A stretch of DNA of 22,860 nucleotides from Bacilli bacterium (GTDB lineage Bacteria; Bacillota_I; Bacilli_A; RFN20; CAG-288). Shown one piece after another: positions 7,635 to 14,463 of this stretch. The stretch covers positions 1 to 22,860 of the forward strand of contig JALFLX010000021.1 of the NCBI GenBank assembly GCA_022774485.1. Direction: 5' to 3'. The notes below the pieces were generated by a model, which was given only the letters and a program-made list of their open reading frames with translations, was not told the DNA's origin and did not search any database. How positions within the stretch are numbered: position 1 is the stretch's first letter; every line of letters starts with the position of its first letter. The position numbers were made by a program, and so were the translations under genes.

Positions 7635-8306
7635 ATGATCGCTTGGATCGTTCTCTCTGTCATCACTGTCATCATTCTTTTGATGATCTTCTTGCTTCTC
7701 TTTGATACTATTTGTCACTCCAAAGAGAAGAGAGGACATAAGAAAGCTGTCTATTCAATCCTCTATCATTACGCGGAGGAATATGACCGCTATCTTTTGA
7801 ATGATGTTGAATTGTACTTCGATTCGGAAGTTCCAGAGCCAGAGCATTACGATCACATACTCTTCGGCGAGAAATATATCTATGTGATTCAGGATTTCTC
7901 CGCGTTTGGAGGAATCTATGGAAACAGCAAAGATCCCACTTTGTTTTTAAGGGATGAGAAGAGTGAGAAGACAACAAAGATCGACAATCCTCTTAAAATC
8001 GCGGAGAGAAAAGTCATGCTGTTAGAAGCGGCAGTCGGTGTAAGTCACGAGAAGCACCTCTTCCAGTCCTTCACAGTCTACAACAACTCCTTGCTTGTTC
8101 CTCCGACCATTCAGGTCAAGGATGGAGCAAACAGCCTCTTGCCCCTAAAAGATCTCAAACAGACCATCATAGAGGCAGAGAAGGATTCTGTCACATCGTT
8201 TGAAGATCAGAAGACCAAAGATCTTGTCTTAGCGATCAAAGAAAGGTCCGACGCTGTGAAGAAAGATGTTCAAAAACGCAAAAAACTCGCCAAAAAATCG
8301 AGATAA
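7635..8306 (+). CDS. Membrane-anchored NERD-like domain protein, catalytic residues apparently lost
   Basis: This 223-residue protein starts with a strongly hydrophobic anchor (about residues 3-27). The part that follows resembles a NERD (nuclease-related) domain: LNDVELYF, then YDHILFGEKYIYVI, FSAFGGIYG and a later NPLKIAERKVMLLEAA, the order seen in NERD proteins. In active members the strand after the aspartate ends in ExK; here it reads VIQDF, with Q in the E position and no Lys, so nuclease activity seems unlikely. A lysine-rich tail ends the protein. AAGGAG (7625-7630) overlaps the end of deoD and sits 4 bases before ATG. The family call rests on pattern reading and is moderate; function is unknown. 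Confidence 0.55.
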   Translation: MIAWIVLSVITVIILLMIFLLLFDTICHSKEKRGHKKAVYSILYHYAEEYDRYLLNDVELYFDSEVPEPEHYDHILFGEKYIYVIQDFSAFGGIYGNSKDPTLFLRDEKSEKTTKIDNPLKIAERKVMLLEAAVGVSHEKHLFQSFTVYNNSLLVPPTIQVKDGANSLLPLKDLKQTIIEAEKDSVTSFEDQKTKDLVLAIKERSDAVKKDVQKRKKLAKKSR

Positions 8307-8330
8307 TATTTCCGCATTTTTCCTCATGTT

Positions 8331-8339
8331 TGATATATT
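8331..8339 (+). promoter_or_regulatory. Possible extended -10 element for the 8360 gene
   Basis: TGATATATT combines a TG dinucleotide with TATATT, five of six matches to TATAAT. No good -35 box lies upstream. The predicted start of transcription falls almost on the AAGGAGG ribosome site, giving a very short leader. Weak support. Confidence 0.3.
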
Positions 8340-8359
8340 GTTTCACAAGGAGGAACACT

Positions 8360-9529
8360 ATGGATCCAAAAGAATTAAAAGAAAAAATTAAACTCAGAAG
8401 AAAGAAAGGTTGCCGAAAAGAACACTGGATGACCTTGTTATATTTTCTCCCGCCTGCAATCTGCCTGATGGGAGTGATCTTAGTCGCCTCTTATAGCATG
8501 TTCTTATCATTTGCCCTGCTGTTCTTTATTCTTCCGATGCTCTACACTGTCGAAAAGAGAATCCGTATCTCTATCTCCGGAATTGGAAGCATGAAATTCT
8601 CTTATAAGGATGGCTATCGAGGATTCTTCAAGGAACACATGAACGGCCTTTTTGGAGTCATCATGTCTCTGCTTCTTGGTTTCTCTCTCTTCTTATTGGG
8701 ATATCTGATCATCTTCAGTTTCTTACCTTCCATCATTAAAATCTTCCCAGAGAGTGTTTCGACATTCCAACAGCTCTCAGAATATTACAACGATCCGAAT
8801 TTAGATGCTGAAGTCTTCTTCAACTATCTCACAGAGCATCTCTCTGACTTCTCTAGACCGCTTTCCTTAATCTCATCCTTAATCCTCTTCTTACCGCTTG
8901 TCTCTGTCTTCTTCTATTCCATCCCTGAGAATTTGACCAATCATTATTTAGCCACCATCTTCTTGCCGGATATCGACAAGAACCTCCCTGCTTCTCAAGG
9001 AAGAAACTTCGCTAAGAATGTCACTAGAGCTGGGTATTGGAAACGCTTGGGATTATTTGCAACATATAATTGGCCATATCTTCTGATCTTCACACTTCTC
9101 TATGGTGCTTCTACCTTCCTCATGTGTTATGTCAGAGTCGACAATTCGAGATTAGTTCTCCTCTCGATGATGATCACTCCGACTATCGCTTGCTTCTATG
9201 GTCTGCTTCTCTCATTCTTTGTCCTCTATAACAATTACGCAGTCATCGAAGAATATTCGCCGGCCTTCTTAGAGACAATGGCTCCTGAGCTTAAGATGAT
9301 GATTTATCAGACCTACAACAATCCTAATTATAGACACGGAGAAGAATCTGCACTCCGCGGCTGCTATGTTCCTAACCCCACCACCTATAGAGACTTTAAA
9401 GCATCAGAGACATACGATTATTCTAAACAGGATGTTCCCTCTCAAGAGCAACCTCAAGAAAGGGAAGCACCTGATACCTTTGTCATCGATCTGACTCAAA
9501 AAGATGATGAGAAAAAGGAAGAAAAATAA
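8360..9529 (+). CDS. Unknown multi-pass membrane protein
   Basis: I do not recognise a family. The 389-residue protein starts with a basic stretch (about residues 5-22) and then has about five or six hydrophobic segments, near residues 27-65 (two), 95-130, 170-195, 230-255 and 265-295. A cytoplasmic-looking tail from about residue 300 is rich in Glu, Gln, Asp and Lys and ends in a KKEEK run, so it is probably disordered. The shape resembles the uncharacterised DUF975-like or stage II sporulation-like membrane proteins of Firmicutes, but no diagnostic motif is visible. ATG 8360 is preceded by AAGGAGG at 8347-8353; an upstream ATG at 8330 has no ribosome site. It ends before a strong terminator. 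Confidence 0.75.
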   Translation: MDPKELKEKIKLRRKKGCRKEHWMTLLYFLPPAICLMGVILVASYSMFLSFALLFFILPMLYTVEKRIRISISGIGSMKFSYKDGYRGFFKEHMNGLFGVIMSLLLGFSLFLLGYLIIFSFLPSIIKIFPESVSTFQQLSEYYNDPNLDAEVFFNYLTEHLSDFSRPLSLISSLILFLPLVSVFFYSIPENLTNHYLATIFLPDIDKNLPASQGRNFAKNVTRAGYWKRLGLFATYNWPYLLIFTLLYGASTFLMCYVRVDNSRLVLLSMMITPTIACFYGLLLSFFVLYNNYAVIEEYSPAFLETMAPELKMMIYQTYNNPNYRHGEESALRGCYVPNPTTYRDFKASETYDYSKQDVPSQEQPQEREAPDTFVIDLTQKDDEKKEEK

Positions 9530-9567
9530 CCCTATCCTGCACACTAAAAAGAAGCGTATTAGAAAGT

Positions 9568-9598
9568 GGCATCTATCAGAAATGATAGGTGCCTTTTT
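9568..9598 (+). terminator. Terminator of the 8360 membrane protein gene
   Basis: An 11-bp stem GGCATCTATCA / TGATAGGTGCC with one G-U pair and a GAAA tetraloop (9579-9582) is followed by five T. It is a textbook intrinsic terminator 38 bases after the stop codon. Confidence 0.92.
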
Positions 9599-9658
9599 GC
9601 TTGACTTTGATAGATAGTCAATAATTCACTTCATATGTTAGGCTTGATCTTTTTGTAG

Positions 9659-9687
9659 AAAAAAAGAGCCCCTTTTACAGAGGTTCT
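9659..9687 (-). terminator. Terminator of the Xre-type regulator gene
   Basis: Read on the minus strand, AGAACCTCT and AGGGGCTCT pair with one mismatch and one G-U, loop GTAAA, then a run of seven T (A at 9659-9665). It lies 4 bases after the minus-strand stop codon, so this and the plus-strand terminator at 9568 separate two convergent genes. Confidence 0.75.
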
Positions 9688-9691
9688 ATGA

Positions 9692-10420
9692 TCAGTCATT
9701 TTTCTCTTCTTTATGAATGAGTTTATCAATTGGATCAAAGATGATGTAATAGACAGGGATTGTTAAGAACAAGACCCAGTAAGGATGCCATAATCCTAAC
9801 AGCATGCCTAAGAAGCAGTACACACACGTGACTAAGACAGGATAAGCGAAGTGAGTGAATTTTCTCTTCTGGATGGCTTCGACAAAAGTCGGAACAATAG
9901 CGATGAGTAAGAAGAGTGGCCAGAAGTTTGCAAAGCCGAAAGGAACAGTGAATCCGATGATAAGATAAGAGATGACAACTGCGAAGACGGTGAGTCCGGA
10001 GATTGCACCTAAGACGACATTCTTCGGTTTCTTCTCTTCACCATCTTTTGAGGTGACCACGATTCCGTCTTTGGAAGTGATGTGAACTGTGTTTCCATCA
10101 TCATCTTTGACATGGATACCATCGTTAGAGATGTGGACTTCGCAATCCTCTCCATTGAATTCAAATCCTTTTTCTTTCTGCTGCTCTTTGACATTTCTGC
10201 GGATGTCATCGATGCTTTCATCATCTGCCAAGAGCTCATCCAATGAGATTCCGTAGATCTTGGCTAAGCAGATTAAGTTATCTGTATCAGGGCTTGCTTC
10301 CGCGCGCTCCCATTTTGATACGGCTTGTCTTGATAAGCCTAATTGCTCTGCTAACTGCTCTTGTGATAACCCATTTTTCTTTCTCAACTCCACGAGTCGA
10401 TTTGCGATTTTAATGTTCAT
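9692..10420 (-). CDS. Xre-family regulator with C-terminal membrane segments
   Basis: The 242-residue protein opens with a classic Cro/CI-type helix-turn-helix (about residues 4-58; LRKKNGLSQEQLAEQLGLSRQAVSKWE is the core). The middle part (about 80-125) is charged and repetitive, with NDGIHVKDDDG and SKDGIVVTSKDG, likely beta hairpins. Three or four hydrophobic segments follow from about residue 132 to 232, so this is a DNA-binding protein tied to the membrane, a layout common in Firmicutes and often linked to envelope stress. ATG at 10420 has AAGGAG 10 bases upstream; the TTG at 10444 overlaps that site and is rejected. It stands alone on its strand; its target genes are unknown. Confidence 0.85.
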   Translation of the reverse strand: MNIKIANRLVELRKKNGLSQEQLAEQLGLSRQAVSKWERAEASPDTDNLICLAKIYGISLDELLADDESIDDIRRNVKEQQKEKGFEFNGEDCEVHISNDGIHVKDDDGNTVHITSKDGIVVTSKDGEEKKPKNVVLGAISGLTVFAVVISYLIIGFTVPFGFANFWPLFLLIAIVPTFVEAIQKRKFTHFAYPVLVTCVYCFLGMLLGLWHPYWVLFLTIPVYYIIFDPIDKLIHKEEKND

Positions 10421-10493
10421 AATTTCTTGTCTCCTTGTGGCCAAATTCTACAAATTTTGAACGGTTTCCTTCTACATATTTTAGTTTTCAAAT

Positions 10494-10510
10494 CCGCAAC
10501 TAGCGGTTGC
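10494..10510. promoter_or_regulatory. Overlapping palindromes upstream of the Xre gene
   Basis: CCGC(10494-10497)/GCGG(10503-10506) and GCAAC(10496-10500)/GTTGC(10506-10510) are two overlapping inverted repeats that cannot fold together. They lie about 75 bases upstream of the regulator start, a plausible place for an autoregulatory operator. Only the symmetry is seen. Confidence 0.4.
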
Positions 10511-10528
10511 AAGGGGGATAAGAGCAAG

Positions 10529-10570
10529 AAAACAACATAGGTGTCACAGTATATGGTAATAAGTTGTTTT
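10529..10570. terminator. Possible weak bidirectional terminator
   Basis: AAAACAAC (10529-10536) and GTTGTTTT (10563-10570) are perfect 8-bp arms 26 bases apart, with T-rich ends on both strands. It lies just after the minus-strand gene ending at 10573. The stem has low G+C and a long loop, so this is tentative. Confidence 0.35.
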
Positions 10571-10572
10571 TT

Positions 10573-11331
10573 CTAAAACTTCGCTTCTACATAGAAATCT
10601 TTAACCAAGTAGATCACGGCGACCTTGGTGATATTAGAAGTGGGGAACGTATTTGAAATCAATTCAACACCTTCGTGTAACACTTTTTGATATTCTTTGA
10701 GAGAAAAGGCGTTTAAGAAGGTGGGGACGATGAGAGTATCCCCTTTATAAAGAAGATTTCCAGAGTCGAGCGCATCGTAATCGACACGGAGGTCTTCTTC
10801 GTTTAAATCTTTTCTGTTTAAGAATGCGTGGAGGAAAGAGCGGAGGAAGAAAATACTCTGGTTGAAGATGACTTCTTTCTCTTTTTGGAACTTTTTGATG
10901 AGGTCTTTGCTGTTGTCATCAATCTGTTTTACCATCTTCAATATGACAAGAGGAGAAAGGGATGCAAGAAGCTCTTCTAGCTTCACTGCTCTTTTTGAAT
11001 AGAGAAATTCATCGAATACAAGCAACGCTTTCTTCTCGATCTCTTTGGCTTCATTTGCGACAAAAAGAAGCGGTTTTGTCGTTTTGTTAAATTCGCTTTC
11101 AAAGACTTGATATCCTTTTCTTTTCTTCTCATCAGACTGAGCTTTGAAGATAATCATCGCTTCGATATAAGAAGCGAGTTTCAAAGCGACAACTGAGGAG
11201 AACTCTTTCGCTATGTGCTCTTTTTCATCCAGTCTGTCAAAACGGTTTTCAATCTTTAAATCTCCGATCTGAAAGGAAAGGTCTTGAATAAGAATCTGAT
11301 CGATCCGTTTGCATAAATCTTGTTTGTTCAT
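10573..11331 (-). CDS. Unknown 252-residue protein, divergent from guaA
   Basis: I recognise no family. The protein is mostly helical and rich in Lys, Glu, Phe and Leu, with no signal peptide and no long membrane segment; DNSKDLIKKFQKEKEVIF and the region around 40-90 may form helical hairpins. A short beta-like part (GNLLYKGDTLIVPTFLNAFSL) and VAVIYLVKDFYVEAKF end the protein. The start is uncertain. No ATG has a ribosome site: candidates are 11388, 11337 and 11331. I chose 11331 because a -10 box TACAAT ends 6 bases before it, so transcription could begin on this codon, giving a leaderless message. Codon use fits the chromosome. Confidence 0.6.
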   Translation of the reverse strand: MNKQDLCKRIDQILIQDLSFQIGDLKIENRFDRLDEKEHIAKEFSSVVALKLASYIEAMIIFKAQSDEKKRKGYQVFESEFNKTTKPLLFVANEAKEIEKKALLVFDEFLYSKRAVKLEELLASLSPLVILKMVKQIDDNSKDLIKKFQKEKEVIFNQSIFFLRSFLHAFLNRKDLNEEDLRVDYDALDSGNLLYKGDTLIVPTFLNAFSLKEYQKVLHEGVELISNTFPTSNITKVAVIYLVKDFYVEAKF

Positions 11332-11337
11332 GGGCAT

Positions 11338-11366
11338 ATTGTAGAACAAAAAGTCTGAGATGAAAA
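11338..11366 (-). promoter_or_regulatory. Promoter of the unknown divergent gene
   Basis: On the minus strand TTTTCA (11366-11361) and TACAAT (11343-11338) are 17 bases apart, with four and five matches to the consensus. The expected first base is A at 11331, the A of an ATG. Its -35 box touches that of the guaA promoter. Confidence 0.5.
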
Positions 11367-11395
11367 TTGTTTTTCTAGGAAATCTCATTTATAGT
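11367..11395 (+). promoter_or_regulatory. Promoter of guaA
   Basis: TTGTTT (11367-11372) and TATAGT (11390-11395, five of six) are 17 bases apart. Transcription would start near 11402, giving a leader of about 16 bases with GGGAGGG (11408-11414). That leader is far too short for a guanine riboswitch. Confidence 0.6.
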
Positions 11396-11417
11396 AATAA
11401 GGTCATCGGGAGGGCAT

Positions 11418-12953
11418 ATGAAACAAGACAAGATTGTCGTCGTTGATTTTGGCGGCCAGTATAATCAGCTGATTGCGAGAAGAGTCCGTCAATGCCATGT
11501 CTATTCTGAAGTTGTTCCGTACACAATCTCTTTGGATGCGCTGAGAGATGAATCTGTCAAAGGCATCATTTTCACCGGCGGTCCAAACTCCGTCTACGAT
11601 GAGAAAAGCCCGAAGATTTCCAAGGAGATTTTCAATCTTCACAAACCGATCTTAGGAATTTGCTATGGAGCCCAACTCTTAAGCTATCTGTTAGGAGGTC
11701 ATGTGAGTTCTGCCACTATCAGCGAATATGGAAAGACAGAAGTGAAGGTCATCAGACCGGAATCGAAACTCTTTCAAGGAGTTTCTTCTACCACTGAGGT
11801 CTTCATGTCTCACACCGATTATATCGATACGATTCCAGAGGGATTCACTCTCACTTCTCTCACCGAAAACTGCCCGACTGGCTCTTTTGAGTGTGAGGAG
11901 AGAAAAATCTATGCGACCCAGTTCCATCCGGAAGTTATGCACTCTGTCCAAGGACAGAAGATGCTTGAGAACTTTGTTTTAGGAATCTGCGGATGCAAAG
12001 GTGATTGGAAGTGTGAGACTTTCATTGAGGATCAGATAAAAGAGATCAGAGAGAAGACCAACGGAAAGAAAGTTCTCTTAGGCCTCTCTGGCGGTGTCGA
12101 CTCCGCTGTAGTCGCTGCTTTAGTCTCCAAAGCGATTGGAAAGAACTTATATTGTGTCTTTGTCGATCACGGACTGATGAGAAAAAACGAAGGCGATGAA
12201 GTGGAATCTGTCTTCTCAAAGTTCGATCTCAACTTCATCCGTGCAAACGCTCAGGATCTATTCTTCTCTCGTCTTCAGGGTGTCGCGGAGCCTGAACAGA
12301 AGAGAAAAATCATCGGTGCTACCTTCTTAGAAGTATTTGAAGCGGAGACAAAGAAACTCTCCGAGTGTGAATTCTTAGCACAGGGAACAATCTATCCTGA
12401 TCGCATCGAATCCGGATTAGGAATCTCTGCCAAAATCAAATCCCATCACAATGTCGGCGGACTTCCGAAGAATATGTCTTTCAAAGGGTTGGTTGAACCG
12501 CTTCGTGACTTATTCAAGGATGAGGTGAGAGAAGTCGGAAGACTCTTAGGACTTCCTGATTTCATCGTCAACCGCCAACCGTTCCCGGGCCCTGGACTCG
12601 GTGTCAGAATCATCGGAGAAGTCACTCCTGAAAAAGTGAGAATTGTCCAAGATGCGGATTACATCTTCCGTCAAGAGCTCCACAGAGCAGGAATCGATCA
12701 TGAAATCAGCCAGTACTTCGCTGCATTAAGCAACATGAGAAGCGTCGGTGTCATGGGAGACTTTAGAACCTATGATTACGCAGTTGTCTTGCGCGCGGTG
12801 CAGACAGATGACTTCATGACTGCAAAACCATATCCGATCCCTTATGATGTGTTGACCACCATTGTTGACCGTATTGTCAACGAAGTAAAAGGTGTCAACC
12901 GTGTTCTTTATGACTTCACCTCGAAGCCACCTGCGACAATTGAACTCGAATAA
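11418..12953 (+). CDS. guaA: GMP synthase (glutamine-hydrolysing)
   Basis: GuaA converts XMP to GMP with ATP and glutamine, the last step to guanine nucleotides. The 511 residues are the usual length. The N-terminal class I glutamine amidotransferase has FTGGPNSVYD, nucleophile C82 in ILGICYGAQLL, and H170 with E172 in FHPEV. The ATP-pyrophosphatase domain has the PP-loop LGLSGGVDSAVVAAL. The C-terminal dimerisation domain contains RQPFPGPGLGVRIIGEV and ends with the XMP-binding KPPATIELE. ATG 11418 has a strong GGGAGGG site. It appears to be a single-gene unit. It also gives purine salvage context with deoD elsewhere in the window. Confidence 0.97.
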   Translation: MKQDKIVVVDFGGQYNQLIARRVRQCHVYSEVVPYTISLDALRDESVKGIIFTGGPNSVYDEKSPKISKEIFNLHKPILGICYGAQLLSYLLGGHVSSATISEYGKTEVKVIRPESKLFQGVSSTTEVFMSHTDYIDTIPEGFTLTSLTENCPTGSFECEERKIYATQFHPEVMHSVQGQKMLENFVLGICGCKGDWKCETFIEDQIKEIREKTNGKKVLLGLSGGVDSAVVAALVSKAIGKNLYCVFVDHGLMRKNEGDEVESVFSKFDLNFIRANAQDLFFSRLQGVAEPEQKRKIIGATFLEVFEAETKKLSECEFLAQGTIYPDRIESGLGISAKIKSHHNVGGLPKNMSFKGLVEPLRDLFKDEVREVGRLLGLPDFIVNRQPFPGPGLGVRIIGEVTPEKVRIVQDADYIFRQELHRAGIDHEISQYFAALSNMRSVGVMGDFRTYDYAVVLRAVQTDDFMTAKPYPIPYDVLTTIVDRIVNEVKGVNRVLYDFTSKPPATIELE

Positions 12954-12980
12954 TACCGAAAGTCCTTAAAATGAACTGCG

Positions 12981-13046
12981 CCCCATTTTTGACCACTGCT
13001 ATGTACTGAACAAATTTTATACACAGTGTGTTCTTAATGGGGTTTT
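12981..13046 (+). terminator. Possible terminator of guaA with nested stems
   Basis: CCCCATT (12981-12987) and AATGGGG (13036-13042) are perfect 7-bp arms followed by TTTT. A second stem GAACA (13008-13012) / TGTTC (13029-13033) lies inside. The outer loop is long, and the same bases form part of an antitoxin relic, so the terminator role is tentative. Confidence 0.4.
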
Positions 13047-13129
13047 CATTTAATGATTTCGTTTCCTAATACAATCAAGATTCCATTGAGGCTATAGAAG
13101 AAACGAAAAGAATCAGCAAACCGATAAAG
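12986..13129 (+). pseudogene. Decayed RelB/DinJ-type antitoxin relic
   Basis: Reading one frame through two stops (TGA 13007, TAA 13067) gives FLTTAMY-stop-TNFIHSVFLMGFSFNDFVS-stop-YNQDSIEAIEETKRISKP. This follows the C-terminal two thirds of RelB/DinJ antitoxins, whose pattern is MTTA-x-xxF-(10 residues)-xPF-...-YNxET-xAIxEaxrIs. The DNA-binding N-terminal ribbon is missing and no toxin gene follows: the next gene starts on the opposite strand and its end overlaps the relic. The match is by family pattern and no alignment was run. Confidence 0.55.
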
Positions 13130-14330
13130 TTTTTTCCTTATTTAACAGCCAGTCCCGGATATCTATGATTTCAATTCCTTCATAGCTGTATTTAGGATGA
13201 CCAGTTTTTGCAATGATGATTTTTGGATATGCATCCTTAATTTGTAAAAGAGGTTGGTATTCTCGTTTAAATGTCTCTTCTTCCGTGATATTATCGCTTA
13301 CTTGAATATAGATTTTTTCACTTCCTTTTTGTGCGACAAAGTCGATTTCTTTTTGATAAAGCTTTCCGACATAGACATCAAAACCTCTGCGAAGCAGTTC
13401 TATGCAAACCATATTTTCATAGACTCTTCCATAATCCATATTTCTTGTTCCAAGGACAGCGTAACGGATACCGATATCGCTTAAGTAGAATTTCTCCGTG
13501 CTTTCTAAATATTTTTTTCCGCGGATATCGTAGCGCTTGATATCGTAGAAGACAAAGGCATTGCATAGATGCTTGATATATTTGCTGATAGTGACATGAT
13601 TCGTCGATATTTCTTTCTCGACTAATGAATTGCTGATATTGTTGGCTGAAGTTAAATTCGAGATGTTATCCATCAAGAATTCACTTAAGCGTTGCAATAC
13701 CAAAGTGTCTGTCAATGAATACTTCTGGACAAGATCTCTTGTGACTATTGTTTGATAAACTTCTTTGATGTACTCTTTCCGATCAATTTCATTGTTGTAT
13801 GCGTAGGAGCCAGGGAGACCACCTTTGATTGTGTAATCCTCAAAGAGACTTTCGATATTATTTGTATTTTTATAGTATTGGCAATATTCTTTAAAACTGA
13901 ATGGATAGACATGAATCTCAATGTATCTTCCTGTGAATAGTGTCGCTAAATCTGCACTTAATAAAAACGCATTAGAGCCCGTGAGATAGATGTCATATTT
14001 TCTTTTGGAGTAAAGACTGTTGATCGCTAATTCAAAATTCGGGCACATTTGGACTTCATCAATTAATAGATAATTTGCTTTTCCTTCTTGAAAGTGGTCT
14101 TCAACATAAGTGTGAAGAGCATGATATTCTTTTAAGTATTCAAAAGAGAGATCCATAAAGTCGATAAAAATGACATTGATGTCTGAGAAATGTTCTTTTA
14201 GATATTGGATATATTCTTGCATTAGTATCGATTTTCCTGATCTTCTAATTCCTGTGATAACCTTGATATCAGGAGTATCTTTCAGTCCTTTTATTCGGTT
14301 GAGATATTCAGTTCTTTCAATGGTTCTCAT
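13113..14330 (-). CDS. AAA ATPase with DUF4143 domain
   Basis: This 405-residue protein is of the AAA_14/DUF4143 type, a very common but poorly understood accessory ATPase family found across bacteria and archaea. Walker A is GIRRSGKS (near residue 27-34), Walker B is YLLIDEVQ, followed by the LTGSNAFLLS sensor region and FSFKEY. The C-terminal DUF4143 part contains KFYLSDIGIRYAV, a conserved ENMVCIELLRRGFDVYVG and EIDFVAQKGSEKIYIQVSD; the last resembles a PD-(D/E)XK nuclease fold with a QxS in place of the ExK. ATG 14330 has a strong GGAGGTGA site 4 bases away. Its A+T-rich composition and the relic and repeats around it suggest acquisition by transfer. Confidence 0.9.
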   Translation of the reverse strand: MRTIERTEYLNRIKGLKDTPDIKVITGIRRSGKSILMQEYIQYLKEHFSDINVIFIDFMDLSFEYLKEYHALHTYVEDHFQEGKANYLLIDEVQMCPNFELAINSLYSKRKYDIYLTGSNAFLLSADLATLFTGRYIEIHVYPFSFKEYCQYYKNTNNIESLFEDYTIKGGLPGSYAYNNEIDRKEYIKEVYQTIVTRDLVQKYSLTDTLVLQRLSEFLMDNISNLTSANNISNSLVEKEISTNHVTISKYIKHLCNAFVFYDIKRYDIRGKKYLESTEKFYLSDIGIRYAVLGTRNMDYGRVYENMVCIELLRRGFDVYVGKLYQKEIDFVAQKGSEKIYIQVSDNITEEETFKREYQPLLQIKDAYPKIIIAKTGHPKYSYEGIEIIDIRDWLLNKEKTLSVC

Positions 14331-14340
14331 TACTCACCTC

Positions 14341-14378
14341 CACTTTCAAAAAATGAAAAAAATTAAACTTTTGAAAGT
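14341..14378. repeat. 38-bp direct repeat, copy 1, itself an inverted repeat
   Basis: This copy and the one at 14426-14463 are identical over 38 bases, 85 bp apart. Within it, ACTTTCAAAA (14342-14351) and TTTTGAAAGT (14369-14378) are perfect 10-bp inverted arms. The left end touches the ribosome site of the DUF4143 ATPase gene. Confidence 0.9.
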
Positions 14379-14382
14379 CGAT

Positions 14383-14402
14383 TTCGGTTGTATTATAACC
14401 GA
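14383..14402 (-). promoter_or_regulatory. Possible -10 element of the DUF4143 gene within a palindrome
   Basis: On the minus strand a perfect TATAAT (14397-14392) sits between inverted arms CGGTT (14384-14388) and AACCG (14396-14400) on the plus strand. No good -35 box is found 17 bases upstream, so activator help or another -10 (TACAAT further upstream) is possible. The site lies exactly between the two 38-bp repeats. Confidence 0.45.
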
Positions 14403-14425
14403 TATTGTATTGATGTGCACCATCT

Positions 14426-14463
14426 CACTTTCAAAAAATGAAAAAAATTAAACTTTTGAAAGT
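14426..14463. repeat. 38-bp direct repeat, copy 2
   Basis: Identical to 14341-14378, with inverted arms at 14427-14436 and 14454-14463. Together the two copies bracket the 47 bases that hold the likely promoter of the DUF4143 ATPase, a layout that fits an operator pair. Confidence 0.9.

Noticed and set aside
9601..9621. TTGACT / AGTCAA inverted repeat between convergent genes
   Set aside because: Six-bp arms with a 9-base loop between two terminators; no promoter or T-run to give it meaning.
11396..11417. Guanine riboswitch before guaA
   Set aside because: The predicted leader is about 16 bases, too short for the aptamer.
14341..14463. Possible CRISPR array
   Set aside because: Only two repeats, 47 bases of spacer that contain a promoter-like element, and no cas gene nearby.
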